In this document: positions 1-11,963 of the stretch, one piece after another
Numbering within the stretch: position 1 is the first letter of the stretch
How the letters are laid out: every line of letters starts with the position of its first letter
Program-made: the position numbers and the translations under genes
The notes under the pieces: generated by a model
Told to the model about the DNA's origin: nothing
The model's input: only the letters and a program-made list of their open reading frames with translations
The model's database searches: none
Source of the DNA: Siphonodentalium dalli
Taxonomy: Eukaryota; Mollusca; Scaphopoda; Gadilida; Siphonodentaliidae
Length of the DNA stretch: 64,000 nt
Direction: 5' to 3'
Assembly (NCBI GenBank): GCA_032622095.1
Contig: CP136068.1
Coordinates: 155,767,151-155,831,150 of the forward strand

Positions 1-108
1 AATTTTTAACATGGAAACCCTATGGGAGAAAAATAATAAATTTTCCACTTTACCCCCCTCTTAATGCTTACTAGTCTAGGCAAATATGGACATAGGTGTC
101 GCCTGGAG
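1..108. other. Left-edge flank, no gene seen
   Basis: Short AT-rich flank outside the large inverted-repeat element that starts near 109. If that element lies in the intron after the galectin-like exon, this stretch continues the intron. No exon or repeat is recognised. Confidence 0.4.
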
Positions 109-1380
109 AGGGAATTTATGAGACCTACATTTTTGGTTAGCATGAACACTTAACTTTCGGAATCCGTATGTTGTCTTTGTCAGATAGGCGGACTTTTTTC
201 GCACCGCGTGGTTTTATTGAGGCACCTGTTGATAAAATCGGTCATTTTGTCAATAAAGCCGACATATTTGACAGAGTATATTCACACCTTTTGAGATGAG
301 TTATTCGTCCAATTTTGATACCTGTGAATGGGGCGATAACAAGAGTAAGATAATACATGTAACCATTGAATCTCGGAATAACAGTTATGACGTCATGTGA
401 CGTAAAGTAATTTTTAGGGTGAGAAAAATATGACGATTCACGCAAAGCGTTGTCTTTCGTTTCTTATAAAATCAGAAGTAAGATGGTTATGCCCAATTAG
501 TTTATACCATGGGAAACTACTGCCAATTAGCTATGTTATAATATATCACTTATCGATTTTGGTCGCATTATTTTTTATCAAAGGCAGAAAAATCAACCCT
601 CCCCCTAAAGCTGAGAGGCGGCAGGCTGTGGTGTAAGGCACACAGAACGCACAATTATGTGCCAAATTGCGAAATTAACACAACGGCCGTTGATGGACTG
701 CTAATGATTTGTCTAATATATATGTTTCGATCGACACAGTCGAGCATTAAAGTAACAATATTGCATAATGTACGTCCTGACTCAATTTTTTAACAAATTT
801 TTGATTTTTCCCCCAAAAAGATAATCTAAAAATGCATTTTGTCTTCTTCCGGGATGCAAAAATGAAAATATTGGATTAAGGGTGGAGATAATTAGTGTAT
901 ACGGTAATTTCGTTCCGTCTTGGTTTAAAACTGGCCTAATAACACAAGATGGCTGCCAATATGGTGGCCGGTAAATAGGTGGGAATTGTAAAATTTGTAA
1001 GAACGCACGATTACTTGCCAAAATGGCTTAACTAACACAACGGCCGTTGATAAGCTGCTACAGTTTTATGTAATATGTATATCCCGATCCATCGACTAGA
1101 ACATTTAAGTGAAACCGGTACACAAAGCACCTCCTGGTCCCAATTTTTAATTAAATATTTAATTAGTTTAGTCCGAAACTAATCAAAAACCTCTTTTTGT
1201 CATCTTCTCGAAATGCGTAAAGACAATAATGTAGCGTGGGTGGATATAATTTGTATGTACGATAATTTCATGCCGTCGTCGGTTACTACATGTACATGAC
1301 ATATTACCCCCAAAATGGCTGCCAAAACGGTTGCGGTATATGGATGGAAATTGTAAAATCTGTCACGTCGCAATTAACAC
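109..1380 (+). repeat. Left arm of the 5.4 kb inverted-repeat element
   Basis: Matches the reverse complement of 4250-5494. A 68-codon open frame (430-636) is roughly conserved as a 79-codon frame in the other arm (4967-5206, minus), sharing the stretch GRKINPPPK. This more likely reflects arm homology than a protein, but it is the only frame preserved in both arms. Confidence 0.8.
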
Positions 1381-4249
1381 CACCATCGCAATGCAATGTC
1401 TTATAAAACCAATAGTCCTATTATATTCATATCATTTTGCAATACTATCACGTAACAGTGGTCAGTTCTATTGAAATGACAACCAGATTGTACCCACGAA
1501 TGAGAGGATCGACAAAATTTGCATTCATTCGCGCTCAAGTAAGATTTGTTCTTCAAAATCGGTGGCATGTCGTGCAAATTATTTCACAATGAACATGATT
1601 AGTTTAAGGCAGATGGCTGTCTTGACTATCTTTGCGAAAAGAATAATGGAATTGTGTGGGTTATATTACATCTAACACGATATTTAAGCATACTTGGCAC
1701 TCTCTATGGCTATTTGTAACAAAATGCGACCACGAATAACAGAATTAACCGATTAACCAATTCGGATATATACACCTCATCAAATAACTCATGTTGATAC
1801 GAATCGTTGGTTACCCTCTATCAACGAGGCGTTATTACAAGAACGGAGCTACTGATACATTGGGTCTCATGTATACGGTTCTAAAAGTAAGTATAAATGG
1901 ATCTCACTGACCAATAGAAATTGCTGCCCAGTCCGCAAATTATCAAACCGTCACATTATACACGTTCGTTCTGTTTCATCATCACGCAATAGAATCGTTG
2001 AATTTTGTATTCTAACATTTTCCGGATTATTTTCCATGACATATATTTCGCACACAAGGAGATGTAAACCTGGTTGATATCCCTCTTGTAGTTTGCCAGC
2101 TGCTTAACGGTGGGATGTATTTGCTTGTACTAGCAGTAGATAAGTTGCAAAGCAAAGGCAAGGCTCTAAGCGACATTTCCAACAACGAAAATACCAGCGA
2201 TGTGGTCAATCACATACAACTGTCAAACTATGTTCCTATACATTTCGATTGTATCTTACACTGTATAGTATGGTACTGGAGTCTCTTGTCACCTCATTTG
2301 CCCGCGAAGTGACTGAACAATTGCTTGTAAGGCGAGGTACCCCAAAACACTGACTGTTATCCCATGCTATAGATGAAAACTCATATTACCCATATCTTTC
2401 TATGCTGATGAGTAGGTAGGATTACTTCTGAAAGGCTGTACACTCAGAAAACAACATATATAGATCGGATAATTGGCATTGAGTTGTATCATGTAGACTG
2501 ATACATTTTGAACGTTTGGTATCCCAGTGTAAGTTTGAGCTCATTGTGACAACAAAATGAAAAGGACGACAATTGCAATTATTTGTATACATGCCATACA
2601 AAGGTTAATACCAGGAAGCGTATAATAACTATCTAAATAAGTCCAAAAATAATGCGGTTAGGGACCTGCTGATGCCAGCGGGTCGGATGTCTGAAAACAT
2701 ACCATATCTTGATTATGGCCGTTCATGATTAAAACATTATAATTCCACCCACCGGTCATATCTAACGCCAGATGTGTTACAGTTAAATTCAAATGTATAT
2801 TTTGTTACCCCACTATGCGCGACGTGAGTGGACCGTCTATAGTGCGTATCCTGATATTATATTGTGATAGTGTTTGATGTGCAAATGGGTAAAAACAAAA
2901 TGGGATCACGAGTCTTGGTGTAATTTGTCTCTGCATCTCAGAAATGACAAATAGCAACAACTTCTGTGCAGACCAGAATCTGATCTACGATAACTCATCC
3001 ATAACAACTCCGAATGTGCTGAGCGAAATCAGTAACTGGACACGATAGCCGTAGTTTAGTATTTACTTAAAAGCATGTAAGGAATACATGCATATGTCTT
3101 TGTTCAATCAGGACGATATGGGGACGAGGAATTATTCGCCATATTGTTTTCCACCGGTGGTGCCTGTATTGAATACAGCCCGATTGAAACATAAATGACA
3201 TGAGTTTTACGTTTCAAACACCAATGGTGCTTGCAACAGCAGCAGGTCTCCTGGTCTGAATATGGACCATTCAAATGTAACATAACGTAGACAAGTTTAC
3301 TTTTCCACCAATTTGGAAACAACAGTTATATAACTGAAGGTTATCGCGTTTATATATTGCAAATAAAGCGGTCCTTCGTGGCGATCTTGTTCAACAGAAA
3401 CTGCATAATTAAGTTAGACACACAGGAGGGATTCTCATTCTGGACTATTCTTATGTTTATCACTGATCAAACAATTTTTCAGAAGATGCAAAATCTGAAC
3501 TAATTTTGTACGACGATCGCTATATTTTTCTGAATCTCATTTTCTTTGCGTTATTGGACACAAGTCAATGAAAGCGGCGATGGTGATTTAGTGTCTGTAA
3601 AAATTCACTCGGTGTTATCGCGACCGTCTTCTGTGGGTCGAAGCTATTGTACAGCAATTGTAGATTGTATATATAAAAGATTAATGGAGGCACTGACTCA
3701 GAATCAAAATCACTGCTTCAAATATGGTTGCTTCAGTGAGTGTGAACAAATTATCATTTCTTATCGAAGTGGTCATGTATTTATCGGATGGCAAAATTAT
3801 ATGTTTCTTATCTCACATCTAGCTTTAAAATCGGTCCCATTTTCGCCCAATCAAGTCGAGGTGTGAACCCGCATCAACCTCGTCTAGCCCAGACTTCGAT
3901 AATGGTATCCACGACATATCCACCTCATATGTACCATCATGTCTGGTAGCACTTGGAATAATATCCTTTGAGAAAGATTGACCTTCTATTGTCGGGTTTA
4001 AGTAATTTCTTATTGATTATGTCAAAGGTAACTGGCATAAATAACGATCAGGCATTCAATGTATTACTGTTACTCGGTTCTTCGTTTTAAACAATCCTGT
4101 TCATCTGTAAATACCTCGCTCAAATTGCCAACTGTTTCAAGGGACACGGATCACTTGAGCACGAATGCTCATGAATGCAAGATTCGTCAATAATGGGCAC
4201 CATTCTGGTAGAAATTTTAAATAGAATTGCGCATCATGATGTCCCGGAG
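1381..4249. other. Centre of the inverted-repeat element, no gene recognised
   Basis: About 2.9 kb between the arms. Only short frames occur (for example 2115-2312 plus, 3104-3322 minus, 3546-3866 plus), without recognisable domains or splice structure. I see no transposase motifs. This supports a non-autonomous element. Confidence 0.5.
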
Positions 4250-5494
4250 TAACATGATACAATGAATATAATACTTTGGGTTGTGTGATACATTCGATGG
4301 CGGCAATGGCGATAAATGCGTTATTAAGCCATTTTGTAATCCAAAAACGACATTGAATTATCTCCACCACGCTACATTCTGCGCGTTATGGCTTCTGAGA
4401 AGATGACAAAAATGGCTTTATGTTATTTTTTGGAGAAAAATAGCAAAATTTTATCAAAATTTTGTGCCAGGAGGTGCATTGTGTAAAATTTTCACTTTAT
4501 TGTTCGAGTTTTTAAATCGGGATATATACATTGAACTATAGTTTAGCAGTTAATCAACGACAGCTTTGTTAGTTAAGCCATTTAAGCAAGTAATTGTGCA
4601 TTCTTACATATATCCCAATTTCCACCTATATTGCGGCTGCCATATTGGCAGCCATTTTGGATTAGTATGTAATTTTTTAATCCAAGGCGGAATGAAATTG
4701 CCGTATACACGAATTATGTCCATCCTTACTAATTCTTTTCTTTTTATGCCTTCCAGAAAATTTAAAAAAATGCGTTTTATATCATTTTTAGGAAAAATTC
4801 TAAAATTTATTAAAATTTCGGGTCTGGGGGTACATTATATATTGTTTCTACTTTAATGTTCGAGTTTGTAGACAGGAACTTATATATTATTACATTCTTT
4901 AGCAGACTTTCAACGGCCGTTGTGTTAATTAAGCCTACTGACATGTAACCGTGAGTTATGTGTGCCTTATACCACAGCATGGCGCATCTTAACTTTAGGG
5001 GGAGGGTTGATTTTTCTGCCTCTGATTAACAATAATGCGGCCTGCAGCGATAAGTTATATATCAAAATATAGCCAATTGGCAGTAGTTTCACACGGTATA
5101 AAACAATGTGGCATACCCATCTTACTTTGTGATTTAAATGAAACGAAAGACAACTCTTTGCGTGAATCGTCATATTTGTCTCACCCAAAATATTAGTCGA
5201 CGTCACATGACGTCATGATTGTCATTCCGAGATTCAATGGTTACATGTATTACCCTACTCTGGTTATCGCCCGACTCTCAGGTATCAAAATTGGACGAAT
5301 ATTTCTTCTCAAAATGTGTGAAAATACTCTGTTAATAATGTCGGCTTTATTTAAAAAATGACAGATTTTTTCATCGGGTGCCTCAAGAAAACCACGCGGT
5401 GAGAAAAAAGTCCGCCTATCTGACATATCCAACATACGGATTCCGAAAGTTTAGTATTTACGCTAACCAACAATGTAGGTCCCATAAATTCCCT
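4250..5494 (-). repeat. Right arm of the 5.4 kb inverted-repeat element
   Basis: Reverse-complement partner of 109-1380. The outer 500 bp match best, including the segment around CAGATAGGCGGACTTTTT in both arms. The inner part repeats the same subunit twice, as in the left arm. Confidence 0.8.
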
Positions 5495-5531
5495 GGCCTA
5501 TACTTTTAGGATTAACTCTACGTAGACTTAC

Positions 5532-5736
5532 TTGCATCCTGTTGTCATCGGCTCGTGCTTCGATTGTGAAATTCTTGCCGACAGCGAATGGTTGAGTTGA
5601 ATCGATGGTCAAGAAATGATCCCACGTATTTCCCACGCGACCTGAAAATCTCATCCTCCCATTGTTAATCTCCACGTGAAGTCTCAGCGCATAATCATCT
5701 TTGCCATTTATTCTTGCGTGTATCGCAAATGCGAAC
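5532..5736 (-). CDS. Galectin-like carbohydrate-recognition domain exon (partial gene)
   Basis: A single 205-bp internal exon on the minus strand. Upstream is a strong acceptor (polypyrimidine tract then CTTCACAG); downstream is a consensus donor (CAA, then GTAAGT at 5531-5526). It enters in the third base of a codon and leaves at a codon boundary. The peptide runs through the beta-sandwich pattern of a galectin domain: FAFAIHARI, then ALRLHVEINNGR, then RFSGRVGNTWDH with the central Trp, then PFAVGKNFTIEARADDN and MQ. Galectins bind beta-galactosides. Here the usual HxNPR and WxxE/R sugar contacts are only partly kept (LHVEIN, TWDH), so binding specificity may differ or be lost. Neighbouring exons were not found; the downstream intron appears filled by the 109-5494 element. 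Another lectin-like sandwich fold is possible. Confidence 0.55.
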
Positions 5737-6140
5737 CTGTGAAGAGAAAAAAACAATTATAGGTTACAGTGAAGTAATTATTTTCACTAGTCTCAGTGTT
5801 AACATTTAATGGTCTGCAGCTCTGAGTAATCACGAATTTTGGTAACCATTCAGGATTGGCATCTGCGCAAAGTTTCTGCATGAAAAATATCATATCCTCA
5901 AGTATGGAATGTACTTTTAAATTTCGGATTTATATCTAGAGTCAGAATTGCATGAAAAAAATATTGACATTTTTTACCTCACACCAGAAAAATTCAAACC
6001 AAAAACCACGTGCTTTTCAATGTGCCAATGTTTTGTTTTGGCGTTTGAAATTTCAAGAGGAGTTGTTGCAAATGTATTTTATATGTCTAAACAACAAAAC
6101 TAAAACGAAACGGCGCGGCATGTCGCACACAAACTGTTCT
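5737..6140. other. Intron or spacer upstream of the galectin-like exon
   Basis: Non-coding, AT-rich. It carries the acceptor tract for the exon below 5737. The reading frame stays open upstream of the acceptor, but the residues there (many Asn and Cys, no domain) look like chance. Confidence 0.4.
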
Positions 6141-6405
6141 TGGTTTTATTTCAAGGGTTAACCATGTTAAAATGGACGTACATGTATGGTTGATCAGAGG
6201 CTTATAAATTTATTGGATGGTGAAGAATATAAACATAATCGAAGCAGAAAAATAAACATGTCACAAAACCAGATTTTGGTTCTATTTCAGGGTTAACATT
6301 GTTAAAATGGACGTACATGTACATTTGATCAATGGCTACAAATTTAGTGGATGGTAAATAATAGAAACATAATAGAAGGCAGAAAAAAGAAATATTTTGG
6401 TTAAG
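6141..6405 (+). repeat. Tandem duplication of a 136-bp unit
   Basis: The segment beginning TGGTTTTATTTCAAGGGTTA at 6141 is repeated at 6277 (TGGTTCTATTTCAGGGTTAA). Both units contain AAAATGGACGTACATGTA, a TGATCA-rich part and a GGATGGT tract, with scattered substitutions. Confidence 0.8.
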
Positions 6406-6885
6406 CCAGGTGGACAATTGAAAAACCAATGAAGAATTATTTGGTTACACTCATTTATTGTGTGTATTGCTCAATATCACATGACACACCTATTATATCA
6501 TTAAAAACCCATTACATTGGTCCATATCTCTCACTAGTTACTTATCGCTTGCCACCGCCTCAACAAAATTACCGTCTTTAGGTTGGCTCAGGCGGATTAA
6601 TAATATTTCGAAAAGCCGCACTTGACACCAACACCAGACAATGTGAAATGATTGCTTTGTTCATTAAAGCTAAATTCTTGTCCAACTTCGTTGCAATAAC
6701 GAAAATAGACACAAAAACAAGATGCAAATTGGGGGACTATATTTGCCATCGCCAGCCGCCAGAGCGCTTGTGACGCGTCTCAGTCAAAGCTGTAAATGTA
6801 TGCATTTTGCAGCTTCTTTTGATGGTTTTTATTTGTTAAAAAGGCATAAAGTCTTTTTGTTTTTCATATGATATACAAGATCTTC
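6406..6885. other. Spacer with no gene seen
   Basis: About 480 bp of AT-rich sequence. No open frame, splice pair or repeat could be supported. Confidence 0.4.
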
Positions 6886-7016
6886 AACTCGTTATGTTGG
6901 GATACAAGATTTTATTAAACTCGTTTGATAAATTTAATTGACAACTCGTCTACGACTCGTTGTGAATCAAAATTATCAAACTCGTTTCATACATTTTATA
7001 TCCCAACATAATTCGT
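6886..7016. repeat. Palindromic MITE-like hairpin
   Basis: ACTCGTTATGTTGGGAT near 6887 is mirrored by ATCCCAACATAATTCGT near 7000-7016. The arms continue inward through AAACTCGTTTGATAA / TTATCAAACTCGTTT. The loop is near CTACGA. Confidence 0.7.
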
Positions 7017-7380
7017 TGGGGATCCTCTATATATGTATTTCAAACTGTTTATGCTTGTAATTTTTCCTGGATCCCATTACTTTGATCACGATGGTCCATG
7101 CGGCTTCACAAAATCAGAGAAAATAGCATGATCGTGTTAGTCAAGTCTGAAAATATGGTGCTGGTCATTTACAGAATGGGGCGAATTTAGATACTCTTCC
7201 CGTTCATAAAGTTTCTATATCTTTTTTATTTTAGTTTCTCTATATATATACCCAACTGGCAGAATACACACACAATGTATAATCGAGGTCCCCAATGAAT
7301 GCACATCACCATTTTCACAAACTGGGAACTTAAATATGTGTCTATGTCTCACATATATATAGCAGATGAGGCCATGCAGA

Positions 7381-7455
7381 ATGAGGTCCCCAGATGATGA
7401 ATTTGGTGACGCTGTACGGGGTACCGTTGCTAAATTCACCCTCTGGGGACCTCAT
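7381..7455. mobile_element. Small hairpin MITE, ATGAGGTCCCCAGA ends, copy 1
   Basis: ATGAGGTCCCCAGA at 7381-7394 is perfectly mirrored by TCTGGGGACCTCAT at 7442-7455. A second copy lies at 52381-52463, a truncated one near 56736, and a related palindrome with CACAGGTCCCCAGA ends at 59330-59436. It immediately precedes the 18-bp minisatellite. Confidence 0.75.
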
Positions 7456-7555
7456 GTTGTAAATGTCCGGCACGATATTTTCATCGTGGATGACGAGGTC
7501 ACATTTCACTCACTGTTCATTTTCCATACGTCCGCTGATCTTGATGATCCGACCA

Positions 7556-8113
7556 GCCACCCATCCACCAAGAATCGGTCTCTTTCCGAGGCCGTCACCC
7601 TGTAACATAACAGTCACCCTGTAACATAACAGTCACACGCAACATAACAGTCACATCCAACATAACAGTCACATGCAACATAGCATCCACATGCAACATA
7701 AGAGTCACATGCAACATAACGGTCACATGCAACATAATAATCACATGCAACATAACAGTCACATGCAACATAGCAGTCACACGCAACATAAGAGTCACAT
7801 CCAACATAACAGTCACATGCAACATAGCATCCACATGCAACATAAGAGTCACATGCAACATAACGGTCACATGCAACATAACAATCACATGCAACATAAC
7901 AGTCACATGCAACATAACAGTCACATGCAACATAGCATCCACATCCAACATAACGGTCACCCTGCAACATAACGGTCACATGCAACATAACAATCACATG
8001 CAACATAACAGTCACATGCAACATAACAATCACATGCAACATAACAGGCAACATGTAATATTACAGTCAGCTACCCATCCACCAAGAATCGGTCTCTTTC
8101 CGAGGCCGTCACC
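7556..8113 (+). repeat. Duplicated 46-bp leader of the 18-bp array
   Basis: The block beginning ACCCATCCACCAAGAATCGG (about 7558-7605) recurs at about 8071-8113. Both copies run into CACCCTGTAACATAACAGT. The array has therefore been duplicated as a leader-plus-repeats module. Confidence 0.8.
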
Positions 8114-9147
8114 CTGTTACATAACAGTCACCCTGTAACATAACAGTCACCCTGTAACATAATAGTCACATCCAACATAACAGTCACATTCAACATAACA
8201 GTCGCATACAACATAACAGTCACATTCAACATAACAGTCACATCCAACATAACAGTCACATTCAACATAACAGTACATTCAACATAACAGTCACATGCAA
8301 CATAACAGTCACATTCAACATAACAGTACATTCAACATAACAGTCACATGCAACATAACAGTCACATGCAACATAACAGTCACACATTCAACATAACAGT
8401 ACATTCAACATAACAGTCACATCCAACATAACAGTCACATGCAACATAACAGTCACATGCAACATAACGGTCACATTTAACATAACAGTCACATGCAACA
8501 TAACAGTACATTCAACATAACAGTCATATGCAACATAATAGTCATATGCAACATAACAGTCACACGCAACATAACAGTCACACGCAACATAACAGTCACA
8601 TTCAACATAACAGTCACATGCAACATAATAGTCATATGCAACATAATAGTCACATGCAACATAACAGACACATGCAACATAACAGTCACATCCAACATAA
8701 CAGTCACATGCAATATAACAGTCACATGCAACATAACAGTCACATGCAGCAAAACAGTCACATTCAACATAACAGTCACATGCAACATAACAGTCACATG
8801 CAAGATAACAGTCACATTCAACATAACACTACATTCAACATAACAGTCACATGCAACATAACAGTCACATTCAACATAACAGTCACATCCAACATAACAG
8901 TCACATTCAACATAACAGTCACATTCAACATAACAGTCACATTCAACATAACAGTCACATGCAACATAGCATCCACATGCAACAGAAGAGTCACATGCAA
9001 CATAACATTCACATGTAACATAACAGTCACATCCAACATAACAGTCACATGCAACATAACATTCACATGCAACATAGCAGTCACATTCAACATAACGGTC
9101 ACATGCAACATAACAGTCACATCCAACATAGCAGTCACATGCATTTA
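7600..9147 (+). repeat. 18-bp minisatellite, about 85 degenerate copies
   Basis: The consensus unit is CACATGCAACATAACAGT, with variants at the TGC (TTC, TCC, CGC) and at AACAGT (AACGGT, AGCATC, AAGAGT). Because 18 is a multiple of three and the unit lacks stops in several frames, long open frames appear on both strands, spelling six-residue repeats such as MQHNSH or CYVACD. These are by-products of the repeat, not genes. Some units have lost one or more bases, which shifts the frame between blocks. Confidence 0.95.
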
Positions 9148-9159
9148 ACAATTTCATGG

Positions 9160-9302
9160 GAGCCTCGCATAAATAAGAGAATGCACTGGCTTATAATATC
9201 AAGGTAATATACAAATGTAGTGTTATGCCAATGCGTTCCCTGATATATGTGAGGCTCCCTATGGGATACTCGCATATACAAGAGAATGCATTGTCACAGG
9301 GT
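9160..9302. repeat. Diverged copy of the AATGCATTCTCTTATATATG double hairpin
   Basis: Contains GCCTCGCATAAATAAGAGAATGCACTGG followed by a second palindrome around CCAATGCGTTCCCTGATATATG and GCATATACAAGAGAATGCATTG. It ends in CACAGGGTCTTC, like the variant at 56064-56258. It lies 105 bp before the full MITE at 9407. Confidence 0.65.
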
Positions 9303-9406
9303 CTTCACAAAATTTCAGAAAGGACAAGTCATGGAAGGGTTAACCCATTTTCCCCGCCAGCAGCTTATCAAACTAACATGTCTACTTAACCAGGGGTGTT
9401 TCTACT

Positions 9407-9805
9407 TTAACCCTTTACCCAACAGAACGGCCCTGTGCCAATGCATTCTCTTATATATGCGAGTCGACCATAGGTCGCCTCGCATATATAAGAGAATGCA
9501 TTGGCTTAACACATTAAAAATTATAAAATTGTTAAAGAATGTAAGAAAAAATGGTAAAAAGTGTTAAAAAAAGATTTTTTTAGGCCAATGCATTCTCTTA
9601 TATATGCGAGGCGACCTATGGTCGACTAGCATATATAAGAGAATGCATTGGCACAGGGCATAACTGTAACTATCACAATGTGGTCAAGGAGCCGATTCCA
9701 ATGATATCAATATTTGTATGGTTCTATTGAGACAGACCGAAGATATTTTAGGCTGTTGAAGCTTTATTTGGCCGGTTTTGGCCGGTTTGTTGGGTAAAGG
9801 GTTAA
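9407..9805 (+). mobile_element. piggyBac-type double-hairpin MITE, copy 1
   Basis: Flanked by TTAA at both ends (9407-9410 and 9802-9805). Terminal inverted repeats are TTAACCCTTTACCCAACA and TGTTGGGTAAAGGGTTAA. TTAA target sites with CCC-starting ends are the signature of the piggyBac superfamily. Inside are two near-perfect hairpins built on CCAATGCATTCTCTTATATA. The loop of the first reads GTCGACCATAGGTCGCC; the second is the inverted arrangement. They are separated by an AT-rich spacer. A unique tail includes ACCGAAGATATTTTAGGC and tandem CGGTTTTGGC. There is no coding capacity. Confidence 0.85.
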
Positions 9806-10189
9806 GTCTAAACTTAGTTTATTTTAACCAAAACCTTGTACAATGTTCAAGGTATCGTCGGTATGACGATGGAATGTATGGATGGTTATGCCATGCCTAG
9901 GATTCGGCAGTATGCATATGAGTGCTTATATTAGGCCATCTCCTACATTATAGCATAGAGAATGATAACCATTTCCAAACATTAAACGTACAATTCGATG
10001 TATATCAATGTTTATAGCGAAATCAAACTATTGTTGTTACTAAATGGGTACTGTATACTAAATCCAGCCGTTTATGGAACCATCTCCTTTTATACTCAAC
10101 AGAATATTGGCAACAAATGAATGAATTAGAACCGTGTGTAGGTGAGATATACACTCCAGGAGATGGTCACATAAATGGTCGTATTTAGT
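9806..10189. other. Spacer with no gene seen
   Basis: About 380 bp of AT-rich sequence without supported exons or named repeats. Confidence 0.4.
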
Positions 10190-10665
10190 GTAAAGTACTG
10201 ACTGACACCCATGATATATACATTGTATGTAGGCTGGGTATGGACTGTATGTATACATAACTCACAATCATATAATACTTACTGGTACTAGCTCGGTATG
10301 GACTTTATACTGGTATGTCCACATTTAAGTGTAGGATTGGTGTGGACTGTATGTATATCATACACTACGTATGTGTACGCCTACAAATATGTAGCTGGGT
10401 ATGGACTATAGGTATACATAACACATAATCATATAGTACTTACTGACACGCCCACGTATGTGTAGGCTGTGTATGGACTATAGGTATACATAGCTCATAA
10501 TCGTATATTACCCACATATGTGTAGACTAGGTATGGACTTTACTGCATCGTACACCCACACATATGTAGGCTGGGTACCGACTATAGGTATAGATAACTC
10601 ACAATCATATAGTACTTACTGGTACGCCCACATATGTGTAGACTGGATCTGGACTGTAGGGTCTT
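10190..10665 (+). repeat. Degenerate tandem repeat, about 70-90 bp unit
   Basis: Repeated blocks of the form CCCACATATGTGTAGACTGG, then TATGGACTATAGGTATACAT, then AATCATATAGTACTTACTGG. At least five units are seen with variable spacing. Confidence 0.8.
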
Positions 10666-11340
10666 CCAGAGGCCTGCGAAAAAATACACGATTTGTATAA
10701 ACACTAATTTTCAGTCATCCGTGACCTACTGGTTTCACATGTATTTATGGTGGCTATATACCGTTGATCGCCATTGTTATTCATTCAATGTTGAAGCAAT
10801 TTTTCATTCAGTAACCGAACTTTGATGTTAAAAATTGCAATAAACAAGTTTGCAGGAACATAGCATTGCAAGTTTGCAGGAACATGGCATGCATAACTAT
10901 TTGCAGCAACCTAATCTGCATGGTAAACATTGAAGCAAACTAAATTAGTTGCCGCAAACTAATGACATATATAGCGGCAAGGTTTCGGCAAGATTTGCAG
11001 CAACATAATTTGCATGGTAAAATTTTGCAAGAACATCGGTTGCTGTGCGGCAAGGGTTGCTGCAATGGTTCCGCAACCCTTGAATTAACTTACCCTTGCT
11101 GCAAAGGTTAAGCAAATGCGTTAATGTTGTTAAGGGTTGGCACGCCATCTATACGTATACATCTATACAAATATAACTAGCTTAGGGTTTTAAAATCACA
11201 TCAAAGCGGATTATCTACCCGGAAGCTTGTCAACATGATACGTTTATAAAGGCCCACTTTTAATTTCGACACATACTATCATATATATGTGATGATCGTT
11301 TGATCTATTACTTGAAACGCCAAACATTGAAATGAGCAGT
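10666..11340. other. Spacer with short repeated TTTGCAGGAACAT / TTTGCAGCAAC motifs
   Basis: Between 10830 and 11140 the words AAGTTTGCAGGAACAT and TTTGCAGCAAC recur irregularly. The frame at 10945-11148 (minus) overlaps these and has no recognisable domain. Confidence 0.5.
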
Positions 11341-11421
11341 CTCCATCTGTGTGACTGGCAGGGGTGGGAGTCGGGGATATTCTCCATCTGTGTGACTGGC
11401 AGGGGTGGGAGTCGGGAATCT
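11341..11421 (+). repeat. Two tandem copies of a 41-bp unit
   Basis: TCCATCTGTGTGACTGGCAG followed by GGGTGGGAGTCGGG occurs twice in direct succession, with one or two differences at the end. Confidence 0.9.
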
Positions 11422-11569
11422 TCATAAAAATTAATAGAAAAAATATTTTACGGCGATTTCCACAAAACATGTATACACACGTCCGTGGCACAATGAATAC
11501 AATGTTGTGACTTATTGATTCGATACCGGAAATTAACCATACGTACGTCTGCTATACCAGAAAATAATA

Positions 11570-11680
11570 GATCTGACACATGTACATGAACAGTGGATCG
11601 GACACATGATGTGTACATTAACAGTAGTTTGGACCCAGGCATGTGTACATTAACTGTAGATCGAACCCATGGGTACATTA
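11570..11680 (+). repeat. Short tandem repeat, about 35 bp, 3-4 copies
   Basis: Units contain GTGTACATTAACAGTAG or GTACATGAACAGTGG followed by ATCGGACAC, TTGGACCC or ATCGAACCC. Confidence 0.75.
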
Positions 11681-11963
11681 ATAGTATGTTTTGATGGTCA
11701 GATATCGACTTTCAAAACAGGAAGTTTCAACACGTTTTGTATTTTGACAGCCTAGTAAAAATTGCACTGAGTCAGTGAGTGACCACATTTTCGTTTCACA
11801 AACGCGGTAGATAATACAGAGTGAGTTGTGATAATTTGTACTCATTTTAAATGTAAAACTGGTGGATGTTGGTGATTGTGTAACATGCAGGGGGTGGCAA
11901 TCTAGATGCATATTGGTAACTTATTCATAACTCAAGGGTCAGCGGAGTCCAAAAAAATTGGTT
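11681..11963. other. Spacer left of the tandem duplication
   Basis: No gene recognised. It ends at the left breakpoint of the 2.93 kb duplication. Confidence 0.4.

Larger units (their letters stand above)
109..5494. mobile_element. 5.4 kb non-autonomous element with about 1.2 kb terminal inverted repeats
   Basis: The two ends are inverted copies of each other. AGGGAATTTATG near 109 is mirrored by CATAAATTCCCT ending at 5494. The similarity continues inward for about 1.2 kb on each side (about 109-1380 and 4250-5494), with indels and roughly 80-85 percent identity by eye. The arms carry two internal subunits, each with a GGCTGCCA-type core and an AACGGCCGTTGA motif. No transposase can be read in the 1.4-4.25 kb centre, where only short frames occur. 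A target-site duplication is not obvious. The long arms make this a foldback or long-TIR DNA element; the superfamily is not recognised. It stops about 40 bp from the donor of the galectin-like exon, so it probably sits in that gene's intron. Confidence 0.85.

Noticed and set aside
430-5206. Similar short frames in both arms of the 5.4 kb element (430-636 plus, 4967-5206 minus)
   Set aside because: The similarity is fully explained by the inverted repeats; there is no sign of selection on the frame.
7600-9147. CRISPR-like regular repeats
   Set aside because: Units are contiguous, with no unique spacers, and the genome is eukaryotic.
8489-9157. 222-codon Cys/Val-rich minus frame and the overlapping His/Asn-rich plus frames
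   Set aside because: Produced by the 18-bp minisatellite, whose unit has no stop in several frames.
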